The position numbers and the translations under genes are program-made. This document shows, in pieces, positions 1-12,428 of a stretch of DNA of 64,000 nt (the stretch's first letter is position 1; every line of letters starts with the position of its first letter). Source of the DNA: Datisca glomerata (lineage: Eukaryota > Streptophyta > Magnoliopsida > Cucurbitales > Datiscaceae); assembly GCA_003255025.1 (NCBI GenBank), contig QANY01012000.1:310001-374000 (forward strand), in the 5' to 3' direction. The notes below the pieces were generated by a model. The model searched no databases and was not told where the DNA came from. It saw nothing but the letters and a program-made list of their open reading frames with translations.

Positions 1-397
1 ATATCTTTCTGATCAATTTAAAGAATTATATGATGAAAAATGTATATTAAGACAACTAACTATTTCTAAAACTCCGCAACAAAATGATGTTGCAAAAAGA
101 AGAAATAAAACTCTCTTAGATATAGTAAGGTCTATGATGGAATAAACAAGCTTATCCATTTCATATTGGGGAGGTGCAGTGTTTACCGTTAACATCTACT
201 TAACTGTGTACTTTCAAAATTAGAAACTTCCACCTCATATGAACTTTGGACGGGCAAGAAACCTGACTTAAGTAATCTAGGACCTTGGGAGTCAGCCAGC
301 AGCTTATGTTCACAACTCCCCTCATAAGCATGAGAAACTTGGACCAAGAGGTAAGAAGTCAATTTTTATAAGATATTCTAACAAATCTAAAAGATAC

Positions 398-1179
398 GTG
401 TTCATTGGTGAACAAATCAATGGAAGTTTGACTAAATTTGAATCAAGAGATGCGGCATTTTTAGAGAATGAATTTCTTAGCGAAAGAGAAGCTAGTCTAG
501 ATCTCAATCTATATGAGATAGAAGATTTTGGCACTAATGGTACTACGAATCAGACATCTGAAAATGAGTCAAGACCTCTACAAGAAACTCTTTCATCAGC
601 TGGAAAAGAACATTGGTTAAAGGAAATAGAAGAAAAAATGGAGTCAATGAGTATAACAATGTCTGGGACTTGGTAGATCTTCCACCAGGGTATATAGCTA
701 TTGGGAACAAACATATTCTCAAAATTAAACACAAGGAGGATGGATTTATAGAAATATATAAGGTACGCTTAGTAGCTAAGGGTTACACTCAACAACAAGG
801 AATATGATATGTGGAAACTTTTTCACCCATTATTGAGTTTGCCTCTACACGTCTAATTAGATATTCTTGCGCAGATGGATTTAGAATTACATCAGATGGA
901 TGTAAAACTATTTTCCTGAATGGGGAATAAGATCATAAAATTTACATGCAACAGCCTGAGAATTTTGTTGTAAAAGGCCAAGAGCGCAAAGTATGCAAGC
1001 TCTTAAGATCAATATATGGCCACAGACAATCATCCAAAAAATGGTATCTTAGATTTCATAGAGCCATTACCTCTTATGGTTTTATGATGCTTGATGAATG
1101 CCATTGTGTTTACGTCAAACATGTTGAGGGTAATCTTGTAATTCTATCATTATATGTAGACGATATCTTTTTTATGTAG
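398..1179 (+). pseudogene. copia-1 reverse transcriptase, broken
   Basis: Decayed reverse transcriptase of copia-1, read in at least three frames. Segments: 398-676 holds the acidic linker before RT plus the H-W-L-K-E-I-E-E-K-M-E-S entry motif. 613-807 continues with N-V-W-D-L-V-D-L-P-P-G and V-R-L-V-A-K-G-Y-T-Q-Q-Q-G. 946-1179 holds the Q-P-E-N-F and K-V-C-K-L-L-R-S-I-Y-G motifs and ends with the catalytic box Y-V-D-D-I-F. The catalytic Asp pair is still readable although the frame is not. In copia elements this enzyme copies the element RNA into cDNA in cytoplasmic particles; this copy cannot make a full enzyme. Confidence 0.85.
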
Positions 1180-2120
1180 AATGATAAAATGTTTGACGTT
1201 ACTATTAAAGAAGAGTTGTCTTCTCATTTTGAGATTAAGGGCATGGGTGAAGCACATTCACACTGGGTGTGAAGATATATCGAGATCGTTAAAAAGGCTT
1301 ATTGCTCTGTCACTATAATCATATATTAAGAAAATACTCGAATGATTTATTATGCAATATTGCAACCCATCAACACTCCAATAGAAAAGAGTAAAATTCT
1401 TTGTCAGGAGATGTGTCCTAAGATTCTAGAAGAAAAAGAGAGCATGACCAGAGTCTCATATTCGAATGCATTGGAAGTTTGATGTACGCTATGTTGTGTA
1501 CACGTCCTGATATTTGTTATGTTGTTGGTTTAGCCAGCCGTTATCAATAAAATCTTGGACAAGCTCATTGGAGAGATGTTAAGAGGATTTTAAGATATCT
1601 TAAAGGTACCATAGATTTATGTTTATGGTATACGGAAACGAGTTGCATCTAGTGGGCTACTCAGATGTTGATTGAGGTGAAGACCCTGACAAATGCAAAT
1701 CAACATCTAGATGTGCTTTCTTGCTAAATAATGGTGTCATATCTTGGAGTAGCAAAAAATAGACATGCATTGCGTTATCAACTATGGAAGTAAAATTTAT
1801 AGCGTGTTAGCTGCATGCAAGAGGAAATTTGATTTAGAAAGTTTCTTTAATATTTTCAAGTTATTTTTAGTGCATTGAAACTAATGACTATATTTTATGA
1901 TAGTCAAGTAGTCATCGTTTATTCTAAAGATCTGAAGTATCATGGAAAAACAAAGTATATATAAACTAAATATAATTTTGTACGAGATATTATAGCGTTG
2001 CAGGAAATAGTGATACAACATGTCTCTATACATTGAATGATGGATGATCCTTTGACAAAGTCAATTTCTAAAGATATTTTCCTAAGCCATGTCAAATCTC
2101 TAGGATTGCCCAGATTGTAA
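1180..2120 (+). pseudogene. copia-1 RT tail and RNase H, broken
   Basis: Continuation of copia-1 with multiple stops. Readable pieces are R-P-D-I-C-Y-V-V-G-L-A-S-R-Y near 1504-1545, R-I-L-R-Y-L-K-G-T near 1583-1610, and the C-terminal D-P-L-T-K-S-I-S-K motif near 2049-2075. These belong to the RT thumb and the copia RNase H domain, which removes the RNA strand during cDNA synthesis. Frames change several times, so no functional product is possible. Confidence 0.75.
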
Positions 2121-3750
2121 TATGATGTGTAACTTTCAGTAAATTTTGTATCAATGTTATTTGTTAATGAACTTGATGTTGTTCATTATTTTATATATTT
2201 GAGCACAAACACACATATCATTTTTGGATAAAATGAAAATGTATGTCACTAGACATAGACCAACGTACTCATACAGGCAATAACCTCAGGCGCTTGAAGA
2301 GCGAGCTGAGATGAAACATTGTATGCTTAGAATATTTGAAAAGAATGAACAAAATGTACTTTTGATCATGTTGTTGTCTTGACAAGAGGTCAAGATGAGG
2401 TCCAAATATTAATTTATGGATCAACATGATTCCCACGATCATATAGGTTGGTTGGTGGATAGGATGCAAGAACTTATTGTAGCCGCTATGAAAAACGAGC
2501 TAATAAGATCTCAAGCTAGGCACAAGGAATGTTTTTGTATCTGCGATTGAGCTAAGATCCTTATAGTGGTTCAATATAAGATAATAGACATACAGTCTTT
2601 TTATGAAAAGAAACCAACTATAACATGTGTTCATACCACATATGATTTTTGCTACTAAATAAGAGAAGTGTGAGGTAGGATCTCTACTCTCACATTGTAC
2701 GAGTCATTTGAGATATTTTGAAACCTCATACTTGTGCCATATGTGACTCTCGATTATATAGTGAAGTGACAAATAAATGTTGCTACTTTAACATGCTACC
2801 TATGGTTATGGTAATTCGACATAATGGAACGTGTCTAGGAAATTAATTTATTTGAAACGAATCTATATATGCAGGAAAGGAAGATTTTTTGGTCTACATC
2901 TATAGTGTGTTCACCAATCAACCAATTATGTCACCTCGTAATGGCTAGAACATGATTATGAATGCATGTTTTGATGCTCAAATCAAGCATTACTCTTTGA
3001 GGGATTAAAGATATTTGGACTGATTTAACAAATATGTCTGGGGCATAGCGAGACACGTATATATTATTCAGTTTTGGAGCTGCTTTGTTATCCCTAACAT
3101 GTCCATAGCAACTACCTCTTATATGTGCTCGCGGGTCGCACGATCCATTTGTTCGTATGAATTCATTAATATGTGAACGTTTAATCATCTATGATTAAAT
3201 TCATTCAATCTCATCCGGGCGTCCATGATGTGTCGACCTGAATCTATTGTGAAAATGAATTATTGGTAGCTTTTCAAGCAAAAAACTACAAATGGGAGTT
3301 CATAATGAAAACTTCCATTAAAGAAAGATGTTGCTTGACATTTTAAGAGAGAAATCTAACAAAAATTCAGACCTCTACAAAACCTATAGAGAAAATCATT
3401 CCTCTCATCAAAATTAAGTTTTTACATACAAAATCAATGGCTCTTGGATTGTGGAACAAGTGGAGAGTTTGTTTTCGTGATTTTCTATATAATCCAACAT
3501 TTAATTCATCATTTTAATCTATTCCACTGCGTAATCAAATAAGTGTAATTGACTCTAGATAGATCAACAATCTCTCCACCAATCTGATAAGTCTTATCCC
3601 ACTAGAGAAGCACAGTCATAAGTCTAACCAAGTGATAAAGATGTAGAATTATATACATGTTATAACTCTAACACCTCCATAAAGCGAAACCTAATGCACA
3701 TTACAAGAACTGCTTTCTAGCTTCCTAAGCTTTTTGTAACCTAGATCACG
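2121..3750 (+). other. region 3' of copia-1, possible 3'-UTR/LTR remains
   Basis: No gene recognised. By position, directly behind a copia polyprotein tail, this may be the 3' untranslated part and LTR of copia-1. A purine run A-A-A-T-G-G-G-A-G-T at about 3290-3299 could be a polypurine tract, which would place an LTR after it. There is no second LTR copy in the window to confirm this. The open frames here (2269-2469 and 2931-3188 on the minus strand) resemble nothing known to me. Confidence 0.25.
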
Positions 3751-6600
3751 TACTAACATGATTGTTAGAGTATATTTGGCTAAACATCATATATGTGTTA
3801 AGTTAATACTCATACAATTTTTTGGGTTTTACAAATCTACAAATGACCCGTGACACTATTAGATAGTATATTTCTTGTACCTACCATTCATAATCGACTT
3901 TTGAAATTCCACCTATCCTACAATCCTTCTTTGATTGGGAGGTAGTTCCTCCTAAAATACTGAGACCTATTTTGTCCATATAGAACTGGGATAATGGTTG
4001 GTTGTTATTCAAGATATGAGGATTAGAAAATGGAATGTGCATTGCATGTGTTCTACTAATGTGATCTAATAAAATTTTATTTGTAATATGTATGTATAGT
4101 CATATATGTCATATATAGATGATATAGATAATGAAGGGAAATGAGAACATACTATTGATGAGGTGTATAACCAATAATGTGTTAGTATACATTTTTTTGT
4201 AGCAAGTGATAACCATTCTCGTTATTAGCCCTTGTTAGCAGGTTGTAGTCAAGAGAAATAAGGAAACATAATTTTTTTTCTATATTATTTCATTAGTGTT
4301 TGATGAGATATGTTTATATATTTTAAATTATTTAAATTTATCAAAATGTACTAGTACTAATAAGATATCGTAAAATGTTTAATCTTGAAAATATAAATTT
4401 TCTCATGATAAATGAAATTAATGGGAGTAGTCAATCCATACATCAATGCAAATGTAATAAATTATTATATGTTTAACTAAAATTATTAGTAATAATCATA
4501 TTGTATTCATATCAATGAAGAATAAATATAGTTAATAACATATTAATTATTTATTTTTAATTTATGTGAATAAAACTAATAAAAAGTTACAAGTTATAGA
4601 ACATCATTTTCTAACAGAAAAAATAGCGTCCGATAGATATTGGTTCTCAAAATGAAATAAAAAGCGTAATCACTAAATTACATCATATCTTTACATTTTT
4701 AGTTTAAACTTGATATTCTTTTTTCATTTGTAGTGCAAATTTAACTTTTATTTATAAATTTCATGTAATTATGTTTTTGTAATATATTAATTATCCTAAT
4801 ATATATATACATATAATATCACAACTAAAACTTCTAAAATTGTGTTACAATTGAAATAAAACTCTATTATTTCCTCTATATGCAGAAAAAATTTAGAAAA
4901 TTATTGTTCTCTCTCACTTGCTACCATTAATTCAAAGATTAAAATTAACTCAAAAAATATTTATTAATTACCTTTTTTTAATAACTTATGTGAATGAATC
5001 TAAAACAGTTATGCCTATTTTGATCAATTATTTTAATTTTAAAGTAGTTAATTACTAAATGTTACATGTAAATTTAAAGTCTAGTTTGGACAATGATTGA
5101 TAATAAGTTAACCAAATAATGAGCTCCATCGCCCATTCTTCAGAAAACAACTCCCGCCCAATACATTATGTATAGAAGGTATGGTGAAATAGTGAGTGAG
5201 ATGTACTCAGTAGTCTTTCTAAGTTTATTCTGATTTTCAATTCGGTCATGTAGATTTAATTATTCTAACTAAGTCATGTATAATTCAAAATCTGCAAGTG
5301 AATTCTTCCAATAAGCCTCAAACATTGTCATAGTTTGTCAGTAACTTGCATTTTTATGATTAACATACATGTATTCTCGTCGTCCAAGTTATCGACACTA
5401 TAAGAAATATCCACATCTAATAACAACATTTTAAATTGTCAGATGTCTTGATTAAAAAACGTAGACTAGTTACAAAGTATACCTAAAGGTTAAAATAGAA
5501 TAAACTTAGAATACCAAAAATATATTTTGCTCTAAAAAGCAATCTAACTGTGTACACCAATCTCGTTCATCTTTTGTAGATGAGGTAAGTAGAACAATAA
5601 AAAGTTTTGAAGTGAAACCCTTACTTAAAATTTTGTTAGTCTGCCAAAAAAAACATAACTAAACTCGAACTAAGTTCTGCATTATCCAAAGTGGTTGGTG
5701 TGTTGTGGACTCATATAACAAAGAGAATTTTTATGTGTTTGTAGGCTTCAATTGAAGCTGTTGAATTTCCAATTAATTAATATAATCATAATCACAATTT
5801 TGGCCTTAATGTGTCATTTCCAAACATGGGTGTGCATTTTTATAATGTGATTGAAAGTAATTGGGGGACCAATTAATGGTGAACAAATTTCCTAGCTAGT
5901 AACCCATTGCTATCTATGTGTAGACTAAAAGAAAAGTAGACTAGACACACTATTTGCTTTTCTACCAAATTTGATGGAAATGCAAGGGAACATATGGAAA
6001 AAAGACGGGGCGATAGAAAGTAGATTCTTCTTCACATGTTAGTTTATTTTAAAATGTTAAATGTTGTTCTCGATTGGCTAAATACTTTGCATGCTCATTG
6101 CTCATCCTAAAGATATTAACATGAAATTCTTAAAAAAATCATCATTTTCGTAGTATTTTTTAATTGTTATTACATGATTTAAAATGAAATATTTGAAAAA
6201 AAATAATTAGTTAACTCTTAAAATTTTAAATTTGTTATTGCAAAGCCTCTGAATTAGCAACAGTAGGAAATTGATAATAATAGAAATACTCAAAAAAAAT
6301 TGTTGAGTATTATAATTTGTTTAGCTAATTCTAAAATTGTGTTCAAACAATTTTTTTTTAAATTGATATCATATACTTCTTTGATATTACTACCAAACAT
6401 GTATTGGAATATTATTTAAAAAAAATAGAACTTGTATCTTTTGTGTTTTGATTTTTGGAAAACTCATTTTCAATTTATTAAATCAAACGAGCCTTAAACG
6501 TGTATGAATACAAGATGACTTGATATAGTTAATTAAAATTCAAGCCTTAAAGAATGTCAAATTATGAGTTTGATTATATTATCTTCAATCCATTAAAAGT
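3751..6600. other. AT-rich intergenic DNA
   Basis: No coding frame of note, no splice-site pattern and no repeat family that I recognise. The composition is strongly AT-rich with homopolymer runs, as in plant intergenic DNA. I see nothing I can annotate here. Confidence 0.6.
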
Positions 6601-6895
6601 TGTAAAATAGAAAGTTGCCCACTTTTTAAAAATCTTTTATAAGAATGATCGTATTATAGAAATAATAAGTAAATTTGGCTTTTAAAAAATATTAGATGTA
6701 GATTTAACCCTTTAACTAATATAACATATATCACATTGTAAGCGAAATACCAAATTTTGAAAATATTATTTTATCTAAAAGAAATTAATTTATATTGAAC
6801 TTTAAAATAATTATTTTTACATATTAATATATAAAAATCATTCTTATAAAAGTTCAAAAGATGTTATACACTATAATTTTCTATTTTTTTTGTAA
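6601..6895. repeat. candidate foldback (MITE-like) element
   Basis: The two ends of this roughly 290-bp stretch are imperfect reverse complements. The left arm near 6603-6652 contains A-A-A-A-T-A-G-A-A-A followed by C-T-T-T-T-A-T-A-A-G-A-A-T-G-A-T. The right arm near 6833-6893 contains the inverse of both in mirrored order. The interior is AT-rich and non-coding, as expected of a miniature inverted-repeat element. I could not define a target-site duplication, and the superfamily is unknown. Confidence 0.45.
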
Positions 6896-8250
6896 GAAAT
6901 CATTCATGTGGGCTTTTGTACAAACATGAGAAAATAAGGTTGGGTCCACCACAAGTGAAAGGAGAAGCAGAAGTAGTGATGAAAAACATTGGAGGTAAGT
7001 CATATACGACATTTGTTGCTTAAAGAGAATCGGAAAGGAAGAGGATAGATAGAATAAATAAGGAGAAAAAACCTAAGTAGAGTAAGCGGATAAACATGTA
7101 GTAGTTCACTTCCATTCCAAAAAACCCCACCTTTTTTGGTACTTTTGTCATGTTGTTAGGTGTCACTGTTACATGTACCTCTCTGTCTCTTGGACATGTA
7201 TATGCTTTATTTCTTTCTCCCGTTTAAAGAAATGGATTTAAATTGTGTTTTATTGAAAAAATAAAATAATAAAAAAGTGAAACAAAAATAATTAAAAATG
7301 TGTCGAACCACTTTTCTCTCCTGTTAGTCTCATCTTTGAGGTCCAAGCTTAACAACTTAGATCGGTAACATATTTCTCTCCCGATGGATCCTAACAGAAG
7401 AGAGATCATGGAAAATTATATTCGTCAACCATATTATATTAAAAATAACTTATTAGATTAAGAGATTATCTTGCTGTGCATTTTTAGTCAAATATTATAT
7501 CAAAAATCATTTTATATTTTTCACTCTCTTACTACCTAGTCGTATTTTTTGTCAAAAATAATATTGTACTAAAGACTGATTGGTTTGAACAGTTTAGAAT
7601 GATTATCGTAATTGAATTAGTGATAAAATATGATTGAGAGATTTAATTTTACATGATAATCTATGACATGATGCGTGATAATTTAATATTGTTGTGCTTA
7701 GTATTAGTTAATTTTTTTTGTAAATTGTGTGAATAACATGAGATTATTTGAATTCATGTTTAATTATACTACGTAACAAGATATTTCGATGAGCAATTTT
7801 AAAATTAATTTTGACTATTTTAGTTTATATTTAATTAAATTAATAATATTAGACTGGATTTTAATAAAGTTAATTTTAATTAAATTTATTATATAATTTC
7901 CAATCATGCTACTTATTCTCGTAATAATAGTATATAGTTATGATCTCTTATTGCTCAAGGGCACCAAAATATTTTTTTTACTATATCATTATTATCATAA
8001 AAAATATTTTTATCTTTTTTATCGTAATTCAATTGACTCAACATGTTATAAATTAAGATTGCATCCTACTCTAATAATTACTCCAAACAGACGAGATAAT
8101 TCAATAGATGATTTCTACAATATTACAATGGAGAATAGTATGAAACAACAGCGCCTGAATTTTAATCACGGTACTCAACTTAAATTTGTTTACTTATTTT
8201 CAATAGTCTCAATATTTAGATTTTACTCAATTTCTTCTTAATATATTTCA
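6896..8250. other. AT-rich intergenic DNA
   Basis: No recognised gene. The longest open frames (7224-7409 minus, 7906-8241 plus) encode low-complexity, hydrophobic, Tyr/Leu/Ile-rich peptides typical of chance frames in AT-rich DNA. Confidence 0.55.
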
Positions 8251-8475
8251 CAATGTTTGAATGCAAAATTTTTGCCCGTTTCTGACTACATTTAGTATAC
8301 TTGTACAAAGTTTCAGAAACAAAATATACTCGTACCAGTGGCAAACATTTTTGTACAACTTGTATCAAACAAAAGTTTGATAACCAGATAAAGCTGTGTT
8401 AAGATTATGTTACAAAGAGGAGAAAATTATAAAGATGTAATTGAGAAATACCATAGAAAAGCCCGCTCCCGTTAC

Positions 8476-8591
8476 CTAAAATATAAAGAGATTCATATAG
8501 AGACTAAAGCTCTCTGAGAATATCTTTCTGACAAGTTCTATGTGAATATCTGCTTGACAAGACCAGTTGCCTTCTCATAGTGACTCGTCAC
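8476..8591 (-). pseudogene. possible isolated exon of an unidentified gene
   Basis: On the minus strand a 116-nt segment is bounded by an acceptor-like C-G-T-A-G before position 8591 and a donor-like G-T-A-A-C-G at 8475. One frame reads through it with a single stop and gives a peptide including N-W-S-C-Q-A-D-I-H-I-E-L and R-K-I-F-S-E-S-F. The base composition is less AT-rich than the surroundings. I do not recognise the family. It could be a relic exon of a host gene, a captured fragment, or chance. The neighbouring 8600-9400 stretch holds other acceptor/donor-like sites on the same strand but no convincing coding frame. Confidence 0.25.
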
Positions 8592-8719
8592 CTACGAGCG
8601 GAGCGAAAACAAAGCTAAAGCAGGAAGAATTCTTTGTTAACTGAAATCCTTTGATTATGTATTGAATATAAATGCATGTCTTTCTTGTTCCACTAGCTAG
8701 GACCGAATTCTCACATGTC

Positions 8720-10290
8720 TCTATTCTACATTTTAAGTTAAATAACACATGACACTGTATAAAAAATAGTAATACTTTATGGTACTGATGTGTTCAAAAC
8801 TGATGTAAGATAACAATATATTTGTCGCATGATCATTCATATGTACACTTCATTTTAAGATTTATTTAATTTTTATATGATTATTTATTTAACGGATCAT
8901 ATGTTAAACTAAATACATGATAAAATGTTGAGCACGACAGTACCGCTTAATATTTATAAAAAAAAAGAAGAAGCTCTTTCTTGACATTTGGAGTTATCCT
9001 TTAGGACCCTTACCACCAATAGAAGCCAAAGCTGCTGTAATTGGTTAGTGGAAAAAAAAAAAAAGATATCTGAAATAAGGGTCAAAAGTTAATCATCAAT
9101 CCCTTATCTTAGATTCTATTCTTGCGGTGGTGGGTGATTGGGAACCAATTATCAAAAAAGCTTCTTTCTAGTTTCTACCCTATTATTTCAGAGCATCTAC
9201 CCCTCATAAAATCACTCTTACTTGTACACAAAGTGAGAAGAAAATTTATATTTTTCAATAAAAAAGATCAGCTTTTGGATCTTAGGAAGATCATACCTGA
9301 AACAGTATCTGCATCTTCTTCTCTTTCAAATTTAAATCTATGTCATATCTGGACCGTGATTTAAAAAATAGATAATTTAAATCTAGTTAGATTAAAATAT
9401 ACGAAAAAAGTTGTCAGAATTATTGAACTTCACCTCTTGTTGAATCCCAACAGGAAATGTCTCCAATTTTTAAGTTTTAGCTTGTTTGAAAAATAGCTAA
9501 TTTTTAATTTGGGTGGATACATTTTTCATCTTTAAACTATCACAAACTTACATTTGAAATCTTAAACTTCTATAGCTGCAATTCATTGTCCAAACTATTT
9601 AAAAGTTACATTTTAAAGCAAAAAATTCAGAATTCTGAAAAATATAGTTGTGTTCTCATTTTATGTGTCTTTACTTTTACCTTTTCCCAAAGCGCATCAC
9701 CATCTAATTCTTTGTTACCGCAATGAGAACAACATCTTAGGCTATGATAGGAAAGCACTCGAATGACGGTAAAGTGGAAATAAAATTCAGGGCACGTGAA
9801 ATAGGTTATACGATTACGTTTTAACTAGTTCTAAAACGATCACTAACAGTAATATAAATAGTTCTTAATGGAAGGTTTAAAATAAAAACTTTAAATAACT
9901 TAAATGACGAATTGTAATTTTGAAAATTTTATGGTTAAAGTATAAATTGGTGTAAGGGAAAAATATATTTAACTCTTTGAATTTCAACGACATAATTGTT
10001 TAGGATAGAAGTGTTTGCTTTGCAGAGAATTTGCATCAAAAAGTAGGTGAAGATTATTAACAAAAAGAGATTATAATACAGAGAAAACCCTTTATACCCA
10101 AATCACATTTTGGTAAAAAGTTTAAAAAATTGTAAAGAAAATATTGAAGGAAAAAAAAAGCTTTTAGCCTTTGTATTTTGAAAATAAATTTTCTCAAGCA
10201 AATAAGAAACCAAAGAAAAATATAAAAAAGATTAACCTGTTTCAATTAGATCAACAATTACACAGAATCACAAATAAAGTAGAAAAATCT
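8720..10290. other. intergenic DNA downstream of the ELF4-like gene
   Basis: AT-rich and without a convincing gene. The region just below 10364 is where the 3' UTR and polyadenylation signals of the ELF4-like gene should lie, as this gene is transcribed leftward. No single polyadenylation signal stands out among the many A-rich runs. Confidence 0.45.
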
Positions 10291-10363
10291 AAATAATTAT
10301 TTCTTGAAAAAAAAAACAAAAACTGATACAATTACATAATACATAATCAAAAATAAAAATCTG

Positions 10364-10717
10364 TCAAATAGGCCTATTTCTCTTATGGCCAGCTTTTGAA
10401 TCAGATTTAAAAAGAGCAGCACCATTAGAGTCACCTTCAGAGCTGGAAAACTCCGTTGATTTAGTAAAAGAGGTTGAAATATCAGCATATAAATCAACCA
10501 CTCTTCTGATATTGTTGTTTAATTCACGGATTAAACCCACATTTCTGCTGAGATTATCAGGGATTTTAGACTCATGATTTTGGTTAATCTCATTGATTAG
10601 CAGCCTGTTCTGATCTAATATTTTCTGAACTTGAACAAAATTCTTCTGAAATGTCTGTAAAACCTTGTTGTCTATCTGTGTCCCATTCCCTATCCCTGAA
10701 TATGAGTCTCCCTCCAT
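10364..10717 (-). CDS. ELF4-like: ELF4-like protein (EARLY FLOWERING 4 family, DUF1313)
   Basis: Intact 117-residue single-exon coding region. The family core is plain: F-Q-K-N-F-V-Q-V-Q-K-I-L-D-Q-N-R-L-L-I at about residues 23-41, then I-N-Q-N-H-E-S-K-I-P-D-N-L-S-R-N-V, then R-E-L-N-N-N-I-R-R-V-V-D-L-Y-A-D-I. The tail is Ser-rich and ends basic (G-H-K-R-N-R). I chose the Met at 10717 because M-E-G-D-S matches the usual start of ELF4-like 3/4-type proteins. An in-frame upstream Met at 10759 lies across a splice acceptor, so it would be intronic. ELF4 is a small helical nuclear protein that binds ELF3 in the evening complex with LUX and represses clock genes at dusk. ELF4-like paralogues are less well understood. 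No frame damage is seen, so this is the one likely functional host gene here. Confidence 0.93.
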   Translation of the reverse strand: MEGDSYSGIGNGTQIDNKVLQTFQKNFVQVQKILDQNRLLINEINQNHESKIPDNLSRNVGLIRELNNNIRRVVDLYADISTSFTKSTEFSSSEGDSNGAALFKSDSKAGHKRNRPI

Positions 10718-10731
10718 ACCCAAATCCTTCC

Positions 10732-11710
10732 CTGCAATTTTCATCAACAAATTAAACACAGAAGAAGAAGAATAAAATGATTATTAGATGAGACAGAGCA
10801 AAGGATGAGAGGCAGTAATTATAATATTATTTTATTTTTTATTTTTAAAAAATACCCATGATTGTATCTTCTTATCTGTACATGTTTCCACTCTTTAGAA
10901 TCTCAGACAAAAACTAATTAAAAAAGCATGGGCATTTCTGGTTTTTTAAAGGAAATTCTTCAAATGAGACAAGAAATTTTATTAGAAATCATGACATTAA
11001 TGAGGCGATTTAATTTAAATTTTCTTTTGGAAGATGAATAAGATGAGAAATTAAGATGAAATTTGGGATTATTTATTAATTAGGGGAAAATGATGGGGGA
11101 GATGTGGGAAAGGAGGATCTAATTTCCATAGTTACCAAAAAAAGGAACCTTTTTAAATGTGGTCAGAAAAGAAAAATACCCACTAAGGTTCAGAGTTCCA
11201 AACAAAGAATCTCTTCTCAGAGACCCAAAAGAGCAGTCAATGATGCTGCAGAGAGAAGTTGAGATTAAGACCGCCATGGATTAACAGCAGACAACAACAA
11301 CATCATCACCATTCTTATTATTATATATAAAATGTAATTACTTGAAATTCGTAAGAAAATTCAAAAATTGAGGGAAAAAATAGAAAACCCATTTCAATTA
11401 TCTTAGTATTTAAATGAGTAATATCTTGAAATTCAGATTTCAAAGTAGCAGAAACCATACATGAAAAATTCAAATTTGAAAAAAAAAAAGAAATTTTAAA
11501 AAATATATATGAAAATATTTGCTAAGAACAAATTGAATTAAAATAACACACTTTTTATCATAAAATATGGAAATTCCATTGGGAGAAGAAGAACTGAAGT
11601 AAAATCAACTTACAAGCTTCAAATAAAACAAAGATGAGAAAAAGAAATCAATAATATTTTCCCTGAAGATATCTAAATATGAATTAAATAATAATGAAAA
11701 AAAATCGTAC
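10732..11710 (-). other. 5'-UTR intron of the ELF4-like gene
   Basis: The upstream exon ends ...C-T-C-A-A-G followed by G-T-A-C-G-A at 11710 (minus strand). The acceptor is A-A-A-A-T-T-G-C-A-G with its last G at 10732. Fourteen untranslated bases then precede the ATG at 10717. This gives an intron of about 979 bp lying wholly in the 5' UTR. The interior is AT-rich and contains a stretch near 11190-11290 with an ATG followed by a short open frame on the minus strand, which could act as an alternative leader if retained. Splice sites are inferred from consensus only. Confidence 0.7.
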
Positions 11711-11880
11711 CTTGAGAATCTAGAACATCATAGTGTGGGGAAGAAGAGGTGTTCCCGAGGAGAAGTAGAAAAAAAATTGCCGATTGAATCGAATCTACGT
11801 TTTTGAATTCTCTGAATTCTAGAGAGAGAGAGTTTTAGAGAGAGAGAGAGAGACAGAGAGAGAATGTGTAGATTTGACAG
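11711..11880 (-). other. 5'-UTR exon of the ELF4-like gene with CT microsatellite
   Basis: Non-coding leader exon inferred from the splice donor at its 3' end. On the minus strand it begins with a long C-T dinucleotide tract (GA on the plus strand, 11819-11863), a common feature of plant core promoters and leaders. The transcription start is a guess, placed about 30 bp below the TATA-like box. Confidence 0.5.
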
Positions 11881-12300
11881 TCACCGTCGAACCTCTGTGT
11901 CTGTGGTGTTTCTAAATAGAAGAGCTTAATTTCTATGATCCAAAATTCACCCAATTATTTCGTATTTATTATTCTTCTTCTTTCATTTACATTCAAGCTT
12001 AGGGATTTTCTAGCCTGTCATTCTCTTACACTAATCTCCATCTTCTCATGTTTTATTCTTGTGTTGCCACGTCCCTAATAATTGACTATTCCATCGTCAT
12101 GTGGTCTGTACACCATTAGATTGTTTCACCTCCTATAAACGGAAGATGATCTAATTTTAGTGTCAGTCATTCTCTATTTAGTCATTGTAATTTTGACTTT
12201 TTCGATCAAGTCTTCATATTCTATAATGTCGCAATTGATTTCTTTTATTAATCTCAAACTTTACTATTTTTATGTGGTTAATAGTCTAGTATATCATAGA
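11881..12300 (-). promoter_or_regulatory. promoter region of the ELF4-like gene
   Basis: A TATA-like C-T-A-T-T-T-A-G-A lies at 11912-11920 (minus strand), upstream of the CT-rich leader. An ACGT-core element G-A-C-G-T-G-G-C (G-box/ABRE-like) lies at 12066-12073. Such elements are bound by bZIP and bHLH factors, which fits a light- or clock-responsive gene, but binding is not shown here. I saw no perfect evening element in this stretch. Confidence 0.4.
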
Positions 12301-12428
12301 ACACCTCGATATTAGTTATAAACATCCAATTTATCAACATAACAATCAATTTTAAAGTTTAAAACTTAACGTGGTCTATTTGATCTTCTGAAGATTCCCT
12401 TCCGTTTGGTCAAAATTAATCTTGGTCC

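Larger units (their letters stand above)
1..2120 (+). mobile_element. Ty1/copia remnant (copia-1), 5' end outside the window
   Basis: Plus-strand remnant of a Ty1/copia retrotransposon polyprotein, in the usual copia order integrase, reverse transcriptase, RNase H. The window opens inside the integrase. At about 91-150 the segment normally containing the catalytic Glu reads Q-Q-N-D-V-A-K-R-R-N-K, so that Glu appears replaced by Lys. RT fragments follow to about 1260. RNase H motifs run to about 2118, ending in the typical copia tail H-V-K-S-L-G-L. Many stops and frameshifts break the frame, so the copy is dead. It is not followed by a clear polypurine tract, and no matching LTR pair is visible in the window. 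Confidence 0.85.

Noticed and set aside
2931..3188. 85-codon minus-strand frame with R-A-H-I-R-G-S
   Set aside because: No recognisable family. It probably lies in LTR or 3' untranslated remains of copia-1.
7906..8241. 111-codon plus-strand frame
   Set aside because: Tyr/Leu/Ile-rich peptide in AT-rich DNA with no motif, splice signal or neighbour to support a gene.
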